Origin: Leucobacter ruminantium
GTDB taxonomy: Bacteria; Actinomycetota; Actinomycetes; Actinomycetales; Microbacteriaceae
Assembly (NCBI RefSeq): GCF_017565705.1
Contig: NZ_JAGDYL010000001.1
Span: 124,001 to 188,000 of the forward strand
Length of the DNA stretch: 64,000 nt
Direction: 5' to 3'
Position numbers and translations under genes: made by a program. Under the pieces are notes generated by a model. It was given only the letters and a program-made list of their open reading frames with translations, made no database searches and had not been told where the DNA came from. Every line of letters begins with the position of its first letter. The first letter of the stretch is position 1. Below are positions 9,121 to 16,944 of this stretch, one piece after another.

Positions 9121-9972
9121 ATGTCTCCAGCCCACGTCGCACCCGGAGAGTCCGCCGCCGAGGCCGCACTCCACGCGCTGCGCCGCCGCATCATCGCAGG
9201 CGAGCTCCCGCCCGGCGAGCGCCTGGTCGACGCCGTCGTCGCCGAGCAGCACGGCGTCTCGCGCAACACCGCGCGCGACGCGCTGCGCCTCCTCGCCGCC
9301 GAGGGTCTCGCCGTCTCGGTGCGCAACGTCGGCTACTCCGTGCGCGCCCTCGCGATCGACGACATCCGCGACCTCTACGCAGCTCGCCGGATCATCGAAT
9401 CGGGCTCCGTGCTGCAGAGCCACGCCGCGTCGGAGGATCTTCTCGCCGACATCGACGCCGCCGTCACGCGCACCGAGCGCTCCGTGCGCGGCGGCGACTG
9501 GTCGAGCGTCGGCACCGGGAGCCTCGCCTTCCACCAGGCGATCGTGCGGCTGGCCGGCTCGCCGAGCCTCGAGCGGGCCTTCGACGTCATCGCAGCGCAG
9601 CTGCGCCTCGCCTTCGCGGTGATCCCCGACGAGGGCGCGTTCCAGGTGCGCTGGATCGCGCGCGACCGGGAGATCGCCGAACTCGTGCTCTCCGGCGCCC
9701 GCGCCGAGGCCGCGAAGGCGCTGGCCGCCTACCTCGACGACTCCGAGGCGAGCGTGATCGACGCGCTGCGCGCGGCCGAGCGTCTGCGGACGCGCGCCGG
9801 CGAGGAGCCCGCCGACGACGCGCCCGCCGGCTCGAGCCCCCCGGCGATCGGCGAGGCCGAAACCCACCCGGGCTCCTCTGTCGGCGCCGGCGCGCCGACC
9901 GGCGCCGATCCCTCCCCTCACTCCGCCGCCGCACAGCGCGGCGCAGCAGCCCCGAAAGGACACCATGACTGA
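9121..9972 (+). CDS. GntR-family regulator, FCD subfamily
   Basis: The 283-residue protein has an N-terminal winged helix (about 10-80; RRRIIAGELPPGERL, then SRNTARDALRLLAAEG as recognition region) and an all-helical FCD ligand domain (about 90-225). The last 55 residues are a low-complexity Pro/Ala/Gly tail not expected in the family. The gene is divergent from the importer-pxpABC operon and its 3' end overlaps the DUF1989 gene by 8 bp. By position it is the pyroglutamate-responsive repressor or activator of both arms; the ligand is inferred. GATCCCTCCC in the tail is another copy of the widespread GATCCCT word. Confidence 0.85.
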   Translation: MSPAHVAPGESAAEAALHALRRRIIAGELPPGERLVDAVVAEQHGVSRNTARDALRLLAAEGLAVSVRNVGYSVRALAIDDIRDLYAARRIIESGSVLQSHAASEDLLADIDAAVTRTERSVRGGDWSSVGTGSLAFHQAIVRLAGSPSLERAFDVIAAQLRLAFAVIPDEGAFQVRWIARDREIAELVLSGARAEAAKALAAYLDDSEASVIDALRAAERLRTRAGEEPADDAPAGSSPPAIGEAETHPGSSVGAGAPTGADPSPHSAAAQRGAAAPKGHHD

Positions 9973-10810
9973 ACAGGTCGCCTCACTCACCGACGCCGCC
10001 TACAAGGGCCCCGCCCTCGAAGTCGACCGCGATTTCTACGGGGCCATCGCCGAGCAAACCGCCACGCGCACCCTCGTCGACAGCTTCGAGATCCCGATCC
10101 GTTCGGGCCGCGCCTGGGAGGTGCCAGCCGGGCACGTCTGCCGCCTTCTCACCGTCGACGGTCCGCAGGTCGGCGACCTCAACATCTGGAACCGCCACAA
10201 CCCGCGCGAGCGGTTCTGGGCCGCCCGCACGCGTCAGCTGCAGGCCGCCCACGTCACCACCTTCGACCGGCTCTGGTCGACGCTGCCCTACATCAGGCCG
10301 CTCGTCACCATCACCGCCGACACCCTCGAGAACTACGGAGTCGACGCCGAGGGCGGCCGGGTGCACGACACCCTCGGCACGCGCTGCGATCCCTACATCA
10401 ACCGCAAGCTCACGGGCGAGGACTTCGACTACCACTGCCACTCGAACCTCGTGCGCGCCGTGCGCCCCTACGGACTCACCGAGTTCGACGTGCACGACGT
10501 GCTCAACGTCTTCCAGTGCACGGGCCTCAACGACCGCGATCAGTACTTCATGAAGACCTGCCCCGCGCAGGTCGGCGACTACTTCGAGATGTTCGCCGAG
10601 CAGGATCTGCTGATGGCCCTCTCCACGTGCCCCGGTGGCGATCTGTCGGTGCCGATGTGGGGCGACGGAGCGCACGATCCCATCGAGGTCTGCCGCCCCA
10701 TCGGCGTCGAGATCTACCGCATCGACGACACGCTGCTCGAGGGCTGGCAGCAGCCTGCGCTCCCCGAGTACGCCGGCGGGCACGCCCTCGTCGAGCGCCC
10801 CTGGAGCTGA
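9965..10810 (+). CDS. DUF1989 (urea carboxylase-associated family) protein
   Basis: This 281-residue protein belongs to DUF1989, a family often found beside urea carboxylase or amide-metabolism genes but with no settled reaction. Conserved segments include VPAGHVCRLLTVDGPQVGD, RHNPRERFW, DTLGTRCDPY, CHSNLVRA and FMKTCPAQVGDYFEMFAEQ, with several His and Cys that could bind metal. AAAGGA precedes the ATG, and the start lies inside the end of the GntR gene, so the two are co-translated. A role in 5-oxoproline or related amide nitrogen metabolism is suggested only by context. Confidence 0.8.
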   Translation: MTEQVASLTDAAYKGPALEVDRDFYGAIAEQTATRTLVDSFEIPIRSGRAWEVPAGHVCRLLTVDGPQVGDLNIWNRHNPRERFWAARTRQLQAAHVTTFDRLWSTLPYIRPLVTITADTLENYGVDAEGGRVHDTLGTRCDPYINRKLTGEDFDYHCHSNLVRAVRPYGLTEFDVHDVLNVFQCTGLNDRDQYFMKTCPAQVGDYFEMFAEQDLLMALSTCPGGDLSVPMWGDGAHDPIEVCRPIGVEIYRIDDTLLEGWQQPALPEYAGGHALVERPWS

Positions 10811-10833
10811 CCCGCGGTCGTCCGCGGCGGCGA

Positions 10834-10839
10834 TAGGAT
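10834..10839 (+). promoter_or_regulatory. -10 hexamer of the membrane protein gene
   Basis: TAGGAT ends seven bases before the ATG at 10847, which fits a leaderless message and favours that ATG over the one at 10838, which overlaps the hexamer. Confidence 0.45.
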
Positions 10840-10846
10840 GGTCCCC

Positions 10847-11479
10847 ATGGAGGGATCGCGACCGGCCGTACGCCCGCGGCGCGCGCATCGCGCGAGCCGC
10901 GGGGCGCGCACGCTCCGCGGCACCCTCGGCGCTGCGGCCGCGACCCTCATCGCCGCCGCCTCCCACTCGCTGGCGGGAGGATCCCTCACCTGGCAGGCCC
11001 TGGCCGCCACCGCGATCCTCTCGCTGCCCGTCTGCGTGCTGCTCGCCGGCCGCGCCGCCTCGCTGTGGCGCCTCTCGCTCGCCGTCTGCACCTCGCAGTT
11101 CCTCTTCCACTGGAGCTTCGCGGGCCTCGGCGCCCCCACCGCGACCGGCTCGCCGGCGCCGCTGCACGCCGCGCACCTCGCAGCGCTCGAGCGGTTCGCG
11201 CCGACTCCGCTCGCCTCGGGCGCGGCGGAGGCGGACGCCGCCATGTGGCTCGGCCACGCCGTCGCCGCCCTGCTGACCATCGCGCTGCTGCACCGCGGCG
11301 AGCGCGCCGGCCTCGCGCTCCTGCGCCTCATCCGCCGCGCACTCCCCTGTGCGGCACCGCGGCTCTCCCCCGTCTCCCGGCGCCCGGCTCCCACTGCCGT
11401 CATCCGGCCGATCGCGCTCCGCGACCGGCTGTTCTCCTCCTCCGCGATCACGCACCGCGGGCCGCCGCTCGCCGTCTGA
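10847..11479 (+). CDS. Hypothetical membrane protein upstream of copC
   Basis: I do not recognise this 210-residue protein by family. It has an Arg-rich N-terminus, about four hydrophobic stretches (around residues 30-50, 55-72, 78-95 and 130-150) and a basic C-terminal tail. His residues occur next to membrane segments (AAASHSL, FLFHWSF, MWLGHAV), and the position ahead of copC and a PCu(A)C gene suggests copper handling. The start is chosen because TAGGAT lies seven bases upstream; the codons read MEGSRPAVRPRRAH. Confidence 0.6.
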   Translation: MEGSRPAVRPRRAHRASRGARTLRGTLGAAAATLIAAASHSLAGGSLTWQALAATAILSLPVCVLLAGRAASLWRLSLAVCTSQFLFHWSFAGLGAPTATGSPAPLHAAHLAALERFAPTPLASGAAEADAAMWLGHAVAALLTIALLHRGERAGLALLRLIRRALPCAAPRLSPVSRRPAPTAVIRPIALRDRLFSSSAITHRGPPLAV

Positions 11480-11507
11480 GCCCGATGACTGCGCATCGCA
11501 GCCCGTT

Positions 11508-11532
11508 CAGCACGCGCGCTCCGCGCGTGCTG
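11508..11532 (+). terminator. Hairpin after the membrane protein gene
   Basis: CAGCACGCGCG and CGCGCGTGCTG form a perfect 11-bp stem with a 3-nt loop, 29 nt past the stop. It should end the upstream transcript, so copC probably has its own promoter in the rest of the 287-bp gap (11480-11766). Confidence 0.6.
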
Positions 11533-11575
11533 GTTCGGGATGCACGATGCTGCACGGCCGCTCGGACCTGAACGC

Positions 11576-11611
11576 TCATTCGGACCAGGGAGACCGTTCT
11601 CGTCCGAATGA
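11576..11611. repeat. Interrupted palindrome with TCATTCGGAC arms
   Basis: TCATTCGGAC and GTCCGAATGA are perfect 10-bp arms around 16 nt. The same GCTCATTCGGA core recurs in the 39.7 kb intergenic region, so this is a dispersed intergenic element. Nothing else in the 11533-11766 gap is recognisable apart from the ribosome site of copC. Confidence 0.5.
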
Positions 11612-11766
11612 CGCGTCATCTCCGCATCAGCGAACGCATCCGCCCGGCTCAGAACGCCGGCCGCGCGAGCCGCTCAGGCCGCGCGAGCCGCTCACAGACT
11701 CTTCCACACGCGCCCGCGATCGCGGCGCCATCGACCCGGCCATCGCCGGAGAAACTTGGAGACCCC

Positions 11767-12468
11767 ATGTCTCGCACATCCCGCCCCGCCCCCCGACCCG
11801 CTCGCGTCGGCCGACGCATCGCCCGCGCCGCGGGCGCAGCACTCATCGCCGCAGTCGCGGCCACCAGCATCGCCTCCCCCGCGCTCGCGCACGACGAGCT
11901 CGTCGACCGCACCGTCACCGTCGATCCCTCGACCGGGACCGTCGACGACATCACCCTCACGTTCAGCGACAGCATCATCGAGGTCGGCACCGAGATCGTC
12001 GTGACCGGCTCCGACGGGGCCGACGCGACCGACGGCGAGCCTCAGGTCAGCGGCCCCCGAGTGGTGCAGCCGCTCGCCGCGGACCTGCCCGACGGCGACT
12101 ACGCGGTCGCGTGGCGCGTCGTCTCGAGCGACGGCCACCCGATCGAGGGATCCTTCACGCTGCAGGCCGCAGGCGCCGACTCCGCCATCCTCGAGGCCGA
12201 TCCGCGCTTCGAGGACGGCGCATCGGCCGCTTCCGACGCCTCGGAGCAGGCGGCGGAGCACGACCACGCAGCCGAGGGCGAGGGATCCGAGGGCGGCGCC
12301 CCGGTCGGCGCCCTCATCGCCGTGATCGTCGGCGGAGCAGCTGTCATCGCGGGCGGGCTCGCCGCTGCCACCGCGGGGCGCAAGCGCCGCGCCCGGGGCA
12401 TGGCCGCGGACACCGAACGCACCGACGGCGCCGGAAGCGCCGCTCAGGGCGAGGAGGACCGCGCATGA
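11767..12468 (+). CDS. copC: CopC-domain copper resistance protein, membrane anchored
   Basis: This 233-residue protein has a signal peptide ending at about ALA, so the mature chain begins with His, which can form the Cu(II) histidine-brace site of CopC. A single CopC beta-barrel (about residues 42-140) ends with SSDGHPIEGSF, which supplies further Cu ligands (Asp and His). A His-containing acidic linker (EHDHAAEGEG) and a C-terminal membrane helix (about 180-205) tether it outside the membrane. GGAG precedes the ATG at 11767. It overlaps the PCu(A)C gene by 4 bp (ATGA). No CopD is seen. Confidence 0.9.
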   Translation: MSRTSRPAPRPARVGRRIARAAGAALIAAVAATSIASPALAHDELVDRTVTVDPSTGTVDDITLTFSDSIIEVGTEIVVTGSDGADATDGEPQVSGPRVVQPLAADLPDGDYAVAWRVVSSDGHPIEGSFTLQAAGADSAILEADPRFEDGASAASDASEQAAEHDHAAEGEGSEGGAPVGALIAVIVGGAAVIAGGLAAATAGRKRRARGMAADTERTDGAGSAAQGEEDRA

Positions 12469-13010
12469 TCCGCCCCGCGCTCGGCAGCACGACCGCCGCC
12501 GCAATCGCCGTCGCACTGCTCCTCTCGGGTTGCGCCGGCTCCGAATCCCGGACCTCGACGGCGCCCGAGCCCGCCGCGACCGAGGAGCGCGCCGAGGTCT
12601 CCTCGGTCACAATAGACGCAGGCTGGGCCAAGGCCGCCGAGGCAGACGGCATGACCGGGCTCTTCGGCACCCTCCGCAACGAGGGCTCCGATGACCTCGT
12701 CATCTCGGGCGTCGAGAGCGACGCCGCGAAGACGGTCGAACTGCACGAGGTCACCGCCGACGGGGCGATGCAGGAGATAACGGGCGACGTCGTCATCCCT
12801 GCGGGCGGCACGCTCGAACTCGCCCCCGGATCCGACCACATCATGCTCATGGGTCTGACCCGCGAACTGCTCGCGGGCGACGACGTCTCGGTGACGGTGA
12901 CGTTCGAGAACGGCGACACCGTCCGGATCACGGTGCCGGTCAAGGACTACGCGGGCGCCAACGAGGAGTACGCGGGCGCGGAGGATCACGGTGAGCACGG
13001 CGGGCACTGA
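12465..13010 (+). CDS. PCu(A)C-family copper chaperone lipoprotein
   Basis: The 181-residue protein has a lipobox (LLLSGCA, Cys about residue 23) and a PCu(A)C domain. The Cu(I) motif H...M...H-x-M is present: VELHEVTADGAM followed by GSDHIMLMGL. The C-terminus ends in a His-rich EDHGEHGGH. In Streptomyces a related protein (ECuC) delivers copper outside the membrane for oxidase maturation and lies beside a DyP peroxidase gene; the same pairing occurs here. The ATG overlaps the copC stop, and the next gene starts 20 bp before this one ends. Confidence 0.9.
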   Translation: MIRPALGSTTAAAIAVALLLSGCAGSESRTSTAPEPAATEERAEVSSVTIDAGWAKAAEADGMTGLFGTLRNEGSDDLVISGVESDAAKTVELHEVTADGAMQEITGDVVIPAGGTLELAPGSDHIMLMGLTRELLAGDDVSVTVTFENGDTVRITVPVKDYAGANEEYAGAEDHGEHGGH

Positions 13011-14307
13011 CCCGGTAGAGCTCCGAGACGAACGCACACTGGATGCGGAACCCTCCCGGCCCGGCCTGGGCCGACGCGCGCTGCTCACCGGCGGCGCCGT
13101 CGGCCTCGGGGCGCTGCTCGGGGCGGGCGGAGCACTCGGTACCCGAGTGCTCCGGGAGGCCGCGGCACCGCCGCCTCCCGGAACCGCGGCCGCAGCCGAG
13201 ACGGTTCCCGCAGCGGGCGGGAGCGGATCCCTCGCCGGGTTCGGCGGCGAGTCGCTCCCCTGCCACGGCGCCCACCAGGCGGGGATCGTGACCGCCCCGG
13301 CCGCGCACGTGGTGCACTCTGCGTTCGCGCTGCGCGCCGCGACCGATGCGGCCGCGCTGCGACGCATGTTCCGCGTGCTCACCGACGACGTCGAGGGGCT
13401 CACCTCGGGCAACGGACCGCTCGCCGATCCCGAGGTCGAGCTCGCGGCCCGGCCGGCCCGGCTGACGGTGACGGTGGGCGTCGGCCCCGAACTCGTCTCC
13501 CGGACCGGCGCCGCACGGCCCGCATGGTTGGCCCCGCTCCCCGCCTTCGAGCGCGACCACCTCGGCTCGGGCTTCGACGGCGGCGATCTGCTCGTGACAC
13601 TGCAGGCCGACGACCCGCTGCCGATCGCGCACGCGATGCGCATGATCGGCCGCGACCTCGCAGGCTTCGCGGAACCGCTGTGGACGCAGCGCGGCTTCCG
13701 GCAAGCCCGGGGAGCGGAGGCTGACGGCACCACCATGCGCAACCTCATGGGCCAGGTCGACGGCACCGTGAACCCCTCGCCCGCCGACGGGGAGGACTTC
13801 GACGATCTCGTGTGGCTCGGCCCCGAGGCGGGCTGGCTCGCGGGCGGCAGCGCGTTCGTGCTGCGGCGCATCCGCATGGAGCTCGCGACGTGGGACGCGG
13901 TGGACCGCCCCGGTCGGGAGCAGACGATCGGGCGCCGCCTGTCGGACGGCTCGCCGCTCAGCGCTCCGTCCGAGACGGCGACCGAGTCCACGCCCGCCGA
14001 CTTCTCCGCGACCGACGAGCGCGGGCTCAGCCGCATCCCGATGGCGGCGCACATCCGCCGCGCGCACTCGACCGACCCGGCGGAGCGCGTCTTCCGCCGC
14101 GCCGCGAATTACGACGAGGGCGGCGAGTCGGGGCTCCTGTTCGGCTGCTACCAGCGCGATCCGCTGCGGCAGTTCGTACCGATCCAACGCCGACTCGACG
14201 AGGCCGATCTGCTCAACGAGTGGGTCACGCACGTGGGTTCGGCCGTGTTCGCGATCCTGCCGGGGTTCGAGCGGGGCACCCTGCTCGGCGACCCGCTGTT
14301 CGAGTAG
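12991..14307 (+). CDS. DyP-type heme peroxidase, Tat exported
   Basis: The 438-residue protein has a twin-arginine signal (GLGRRALLTGGAVGLG, about residues 25-45), which implies folding with heme before export. The DyP hallmark GxxDG is seen as GQVDG near residue 255, and the distal Arg and proximal His regions (AAHIRRAHS, GLLFGCYQRDP) are present. The GTG start follows GGAGG closely and lies within the PCu(A)C gene. The copper chaperone context resembles DtpA/ECuC loci, so reduction of peroxide coupled to Cu(I) handling is plausible. The EfeB-type iron function is an alternative, but no efeUO genes are next to it. Confidence 0.9.
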   Translation: MSTAGTDPVELRDERTLDAEPSRPGLGRRALLTGGAVGLGALLGAGGALGTRVLREAAAPPPPGTAAAAETVPAAGGSGSLAGFGGESLPCHGAHQAGIVTAPAAHVVHSAFALRAATDAAALRRMFRVLTDDVEGLTSGNGPLADPEVELAARPARLTVTVGVGPELVSRTGAARPAWLAPLPAFERDHLGSGFDGGDLLVTLQADDPLPIAHAMRMIGRDLAGFAEPLWTQRGFRQARGAEADGTTMRNLMGQVDGTVNPSPADGEDFDDLVWLGPEAGWLAGGSAFVLRRIRMELATWDAVDRPGREQTIGRRLSDGSPLSAPSETATESTPADFSATDERGLSRIPMAAHIRRAHSTDPAERVFRRAANYDEGGESGLLFGCYQRDPLRQFVPIQRRLDEADLLNEWVTHVGSAVFAILPGFERGTLLGDPLFE

Positions 14308-14354
14308 GCGCTCATCCGCCGCTCGCACGAGGCGGAGCCGAACAACTCCGCTGG

Positions 14355-14425
14355 TTGAGCGAGGCGGAGCCGAGTCGAAACCGTCGGAGCAGACCCCTCG
14401 ATTTCGACTCGCTTCGCTCGCTCAA
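14355..14425. repeat. Interrupted inverted repeat between convergent genes
   Basis: The left arm at 14355-14380 begins TTGAGCGAGGCGGAGCC and the right arm at 14402-14425 reads its near-complement TTTCGACTCGCTTCGCTCG. Elements with TTGAGCGAGC...GAGTCGAAA arms are, from memory, frequent between genes in Microbacteriaceae. It may act as a bidirectional terminator. Confidence 0.6.
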
Positions 14426-14464
14426 TCAGCGGGGTGGGCTTCGCTCGCTCAATCAGCGGGGTGG
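14411..14464. repeat. Tandem 27-bp duplication
   Basis: Two exact 27-bp copies (14411-14437 and 14438-14464) share the core CTCGCTCAATCAGCGG. They extend the right arm of the inverted repeat. Two copies are not a CRISPR array. Confidence 0.75.
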
Positions 14465-14482
14465 TGCGGCACCGCAGCTCGC

Positions 14483-14506
14483 GGCGAAACGCTGCCGCGT
14501 TTCGCC
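14483..14506 (-). terminator. Hairpin directly after the trmH-like gene
   Basis: GGCGAAACGC and GCGTTTCGCC form a perfect 10-bp stem with a TGCC loop, abutting the TAG stop of the methyltransferase gene. Confidence 0.65.
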
Positions 14507-15310
14507 CTAAGCTCGCTGCGCAAACGCCGTCTCGTAGAGAAGCACGCTCGCCGCCGTCGCGAGGTTCAGCGACTCGGCCGCGCCGTAGATGGGCAGCTTG
14601 AGCGAGCGGTCGACGAGGGCGCGATCGGCATCGCTCAGGCCCCGAGCCTCGTTGCCGAACACCCATGCGACGGGCTGCGCGAGCTGAGCGCGCGACTCGA
14701 GCAGATCATCGCCTCGCACGTCGGCGGCATAGCTCGTCAGGCCCGCGGCGCGCGCCGCGTCCACGGCCTCGGCGAGGGATCCGGCCCGCGCCACCGGCAG
14801 GTGGAACAGCGACCCCGTCGTCGATCGGACCACCTTCGGGTGGAAGGCGTCGATGCTCTCGCCCGCGAACACCACGGCGTCGGCTCCCGCGGCGTCGGCG
14901 GCGCGCAGCACGGTGCCGGCGTTGCCCGGATCCCTGATCTCATGCAGGATCGCCACCAGCCGGGCGCCCGCCAGCGCCTCGGCGAGCGGCGGCTCCGCGA
15001 CCCTCGCGACGGCGACGACTCCCTGCGGCTGCACGGTGTCGGCCATCGCGGCCAGGACCTCCTCGGTCGCGCGCTCGATGCGCACTCCCCCGTCAGAGGC
15101 GAGCCGATCGATCTCATGCTGCCAGGGTTCCGTGCCGGTCGTGGCGTAGACGGTCTCGGCCAGCTCGGGGCGGTGCGCGAGCAGCTCCCGCACCGCCTGC
15201 GGGCCCTCGACCAGGAAGCGCCCCTGCGTCTGCCGCTCTCTCTTGCGCGCGAGTGCCGCGGCCCGCTTGATCCGAGGGGCCTTCGGGTTCGTCAGGATCG
15301 CATCGTTCAC
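14507..15310 (-). CDS. SpoU/TrmH-family RNA 2'-O-ribose methyltransferase
   Basis: The 267-residue protein is a SPOUT methyltransferase of TrmH/RlmB type. An N-terminal substrate-binding domain (FLVEGPQAVRELL, about 32-44) precedes the knotted catalytic domain with motif 1 (DPGNAGTVLRAAD), motif 2 (VFGNEARGLS) and motif 3 (LPIYGAAESLNLATAAS). It should methylate a ribose in rRNA or tRNA with S-adenosylmethionine, but the target nucleotide cannot be read from sequence. The GTG has TAGGCT six bases upstream. It lies upstream of infC-rpmI-rplT in the common actinobacterial order (rplT then a SpoU methyltransferase). Confidence 0.92.
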   Translation of the reverse strand: MNDAILTNPKAPRIKRAAALARKRERQTQGRFLVEGPQAVRELLAHRPELAETVYATTGTEPWQHEIDRLASDGGVRIERATEEVLAAMADTVQPQGVVAVARVAEPPLAEALAGARLVAILHEIRDPGNAGTVLRAADAAGADAVVFAGESIDAFHPKVVRSTTGSLFHLPVARAGSLAEAVDAARAAGLTSYAADVRGDDLLESRAQLAQPVAWVFGNEARGLSDADRALVDRSLKLPIYGAAESLNLATAASVLLYETAFAQRA

Positions 15311-15316
15311 CGCACC

Positions 15317-15322
15317 AGCCTA
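15317..15322 (-). promoter_or_regulatory. -10 hexamer of the trmH-like gene
   Basis: TAGGCT is followed by GGTGCG and then the GTG start. The same arrangement, TAGACT-GGTGCG-GTG, precedes hisC, which supports leaderless transcription. Confidence 0.5.
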
Positions 15323-15367
15323 TCCGGCGTGCGATCCGTCTCGGGCCCGCCGCCGGCCCGGAAACGC

Positions 15368-15403
15368 GAGAACCCCGCGGCCCTGACGGGCGGCGGGGTT
15401 CTC
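15368..15403 (-). terminator. Terminator of infC-rpmI-rplT
   Basis: GAGAACCCCGC and GCGGGGTTCTC pair over 11 bp, 14 nt after the rplT stop. Confidence 0.75.
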
Positions 15404-15416
15404 GAGACGAGGCTGC

Positions 15417-15800
15417 TTACGCGGCCTTCGGAGCCGAGGTGTCCTCGGGGAGGGCGCCCTTGGCGACCTCGACGAGCGCGGCGAAGGCGGTGGGCTCGTT
15501 CACCGCGAGCTCGGCGAGCATGCGGCGATCGACCTCGACACCCGCGAGGCCGAGGCCCTGGATGAAGCGGTTGTAGGTGAGACCGTTGGCGCGGGCGCCG
15601 GCGTTGATGCGCTGGATCCACAGGCGACGGAAGTCGCCCTTCTTCTTGCGGCGGTCGTTGTACGAGTAGACCAGCGAGTGGATGACCTGCTCTTTGGCCT
15701 TGCGGTACAGGCGCGAACGCTGACCGCGGTAGCCCTCGGCGCGCTCGAGGATGACGCGACGCTTCTTGTGGGCGTTGACTGCCCGCTTGACTCTTGCCAT
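15417..15800 (-). CDS. rplT: 50S ribosomal protein L20
   Basis: The 127-residue L20 binds 23S rRNA and is needed for 50S assembly. It begins [15 protein letters not shown] and has [19 protein letters not shown] and [14 protein letters not shown], family hallmarks. It is the last gene of infC-rpmI-rplT. L20 or IF3 feedback on the operon is known elsewhere; I cannot assign an L20 leader here. The C-terminal extension [14 protein letters not shown] is not conserved. Confidence 0.98.
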   Translation of the reverse strand: MARVKRAVNAHKKRRVILERAEGYRGQRSRLYRKAKEQVIHSLVYSYNDRRKKKGDFRRLWIQRINAGARANGLTYNRFIQGLGLAGVEVDRRMLAELAVNEPTAFAALVEVAKGALPEDTSAPKAA

Positions 15801-15841
15801 TTCAGTTCTTCCTTACGAGAAAAGGTTCGGGGTGGCCGGGA

Positions 15842-16036
15842 TCAGTGGCCGAGGAGCTTCATAGCCTGCTTGGCGTCGCCCTTGGCGAGCACCTGCTCGG
15901 CGTTCAGACGGCGCTTGCGCTTCGAGGCCTTCACCTCGAGGTTGTGGCGCATGCCGGCCTGCTGCTTCATCAGCTTGCCGGAGCCGGTCAGCTTGAAGCG
16001 CTTCTTGGCCCCCGAGTGGGTCTTCTGCTTGGGCAT
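15842..16036 (-). CDS. rpmI: 50S ribosomal protein L35
   Basis: The 64-residue L35 reads MPKQKTHSGAKKRF and contains GKLMKQQAGMRHNLE and KRKRRL, as expected. The ATG at 16036 is preceded by a GGAGAG ribosome site. The longer reading frame that runs through this gene into infC is not used. Confidence 0.98.
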   Translation of the reverse strand: MPKQKTHSGAKKRFKLTGSGKLMKQQAGMRHNLEVKASKRKRRLNAEQVLAKGDAKQAMKLLGH

Positions 16037-16112
16037 CGTTCTCTCCTTGTTGTGGTGCGCGCCGCACACGGCGGCAGCGTCTGTCGCGGCTGGCCTCGGG
16101 GCCGCCGCAGTT

Positions 16113-16712
16113 CTACTCGCTCGCCGAATCGGCCGACTTCTCGGCGCGGCGAGTGGCCTTCTCCTCGGCACGGCGGGCGTTCTGCTCCGCCTTCGCCTCG
16201 GACTTGTTCTTGATCGGCGCGATGACCATGACCATGTTGCGGCCGTCGATGCGAGGGTTCGACTCGACGGTGCCGTACTCGGCGATGTCCTCCGCGAACT
16301 GCTGCAGCAGGCGCACACCCATCTCGGGGCGCGACTGCTCACGGCCGCGGAAGAGGATCATCGACTTGACCTTGTCGCCCTGCGACAGGAAGCCGATGGC
16401 GCGCTTCGTCTTCGTCTCGTAGTCGTGCTTGTCGATCTTCAGGCGGAAGCGCACTTCCTTCAGCACCGTGTTCGCCTGGTTGCGACGGGCTTCCTTCTGC
16501 TTCTGGGCTGCCTCGTACTTGAACTTCCCGAAGTCCATGATCTTAGCGACGGGAGGCTTCGAGTTCGGGGCTACCTCGACGAGATCGAGATCCGCGTCGG
16601 CCGCCAGGCGCAGCGCAGTCTCGATCGGGACGACCCCGACCTGCTCGCCACTGGGGCCAACCAGTCGCACCTCGGGGACGCGGATTCTGTCATTCGTACG
16701 GGGATCGCTGAT
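16113..16712 (-). CDS. infC: Translation initiation factor IF-3, started at ATC
   Basis: The 199-residue IF-3 prevents premature 30S-50S joining and proofreads the start codon. The N-domain starts with [18 protein letters not shown] and the C-domain has [13 protein letters not shown]-type sequence ([16 protein letters not shown]) and NMVMVIAP. The start chosen is ATC at 16712, six bases after AGAGGAG, the best ribosome site in the area. A rare start codon on infC is the known device by which IF-3 represses its own translation. An ATG-started frame from 16781 would add 23 residues that lack conservation. Confidence 0.9.
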   Translation of the reverse strand: MSDPRTNDRIRVPEVRLVGPSGEQVGVVPIETALRLAADADLDLVEVAPNSKPPVAKIMDFGKFKYEAAQKQKEARRNQANTVLKEVRFRLKIDKHDYETKTKRAIGFLSQGDKVKSMILFRGREQSRPEMGVRLLQQFAEDIAEYGTVESNPRIDGRNMVMVIAPIKNKSEAKAEQNARRAEEKATRRAEKSADSASE

Positions 16713-16726
16713 CGCCGGCTCCTCTG
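16706..16726 (-). promoter_or_regulatory. Strong ribosome binding site that selects the ATC start of infC
   Basis: On the minus strand AGAGGAG is followed by CCGGCG and ATC. No ATG, GTG or TTG lies at that distance, so the noncanonical start is what the ribosome site indicates. Confidence 0.75.
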
Positions 16727-16742
16727 ATCTCGTGGTCTGGTC

Positions 16743-16757
16743 GCTCCTGACAGGAGC
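16743..16757. promoter_or_regulatory. 15-bp perfect palindrome in the infC leader
   Basis: GCTCCTGACAGGAGC is a perfect palindrome about 30 nt upstream of the infC ATC. In the RNA it gives at most a small tight hairpin. It could belong to leader control, but it is not a known element. Confidence 0.35.
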
Positions 16758-16850
16758 ACGGAAGGAGATCGGGCCGCGCACGCGCGTTCCGCACCCTGCA
16801 AGCTGCCGCGCGAGCGGCGGGGTGCCAACTACCCGGTAACCTTGGAGCGG

Positions 16851-16887
16851 TGCCGGGTGGGAGTATCTCCTCTTCCGTATCCCGGCA
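16851..16887 (-). promoter_or_regulatory. Possible leader hairpin upstream of infC
   Basis: TGCCGGG and CCCGGCA form a 7-bp stem around 23 nt, about 140 nt upstream of infC. It may lie in the 5' leader or the promoter region. No clear -10/-35 pair is visible. Confidence 0.3.
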
Positions 16888-16944
16888 AATCGCCGAGAAC
16901 CGGAACAAGCCTAGCACAGAATCAGCCGCAACAGTCAGGACAGT

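Noticed and set aside
8914-9990. Minus-strand frame opposite the GntR gene
   Set aside because: Compositional shadow; the plus-strand gene has a clear winged helix and promoter.
14411-14464. CRISPR-like direct repeats
   Set aside because: Two abutting 27-bp copies without spacers, and no cas genes.
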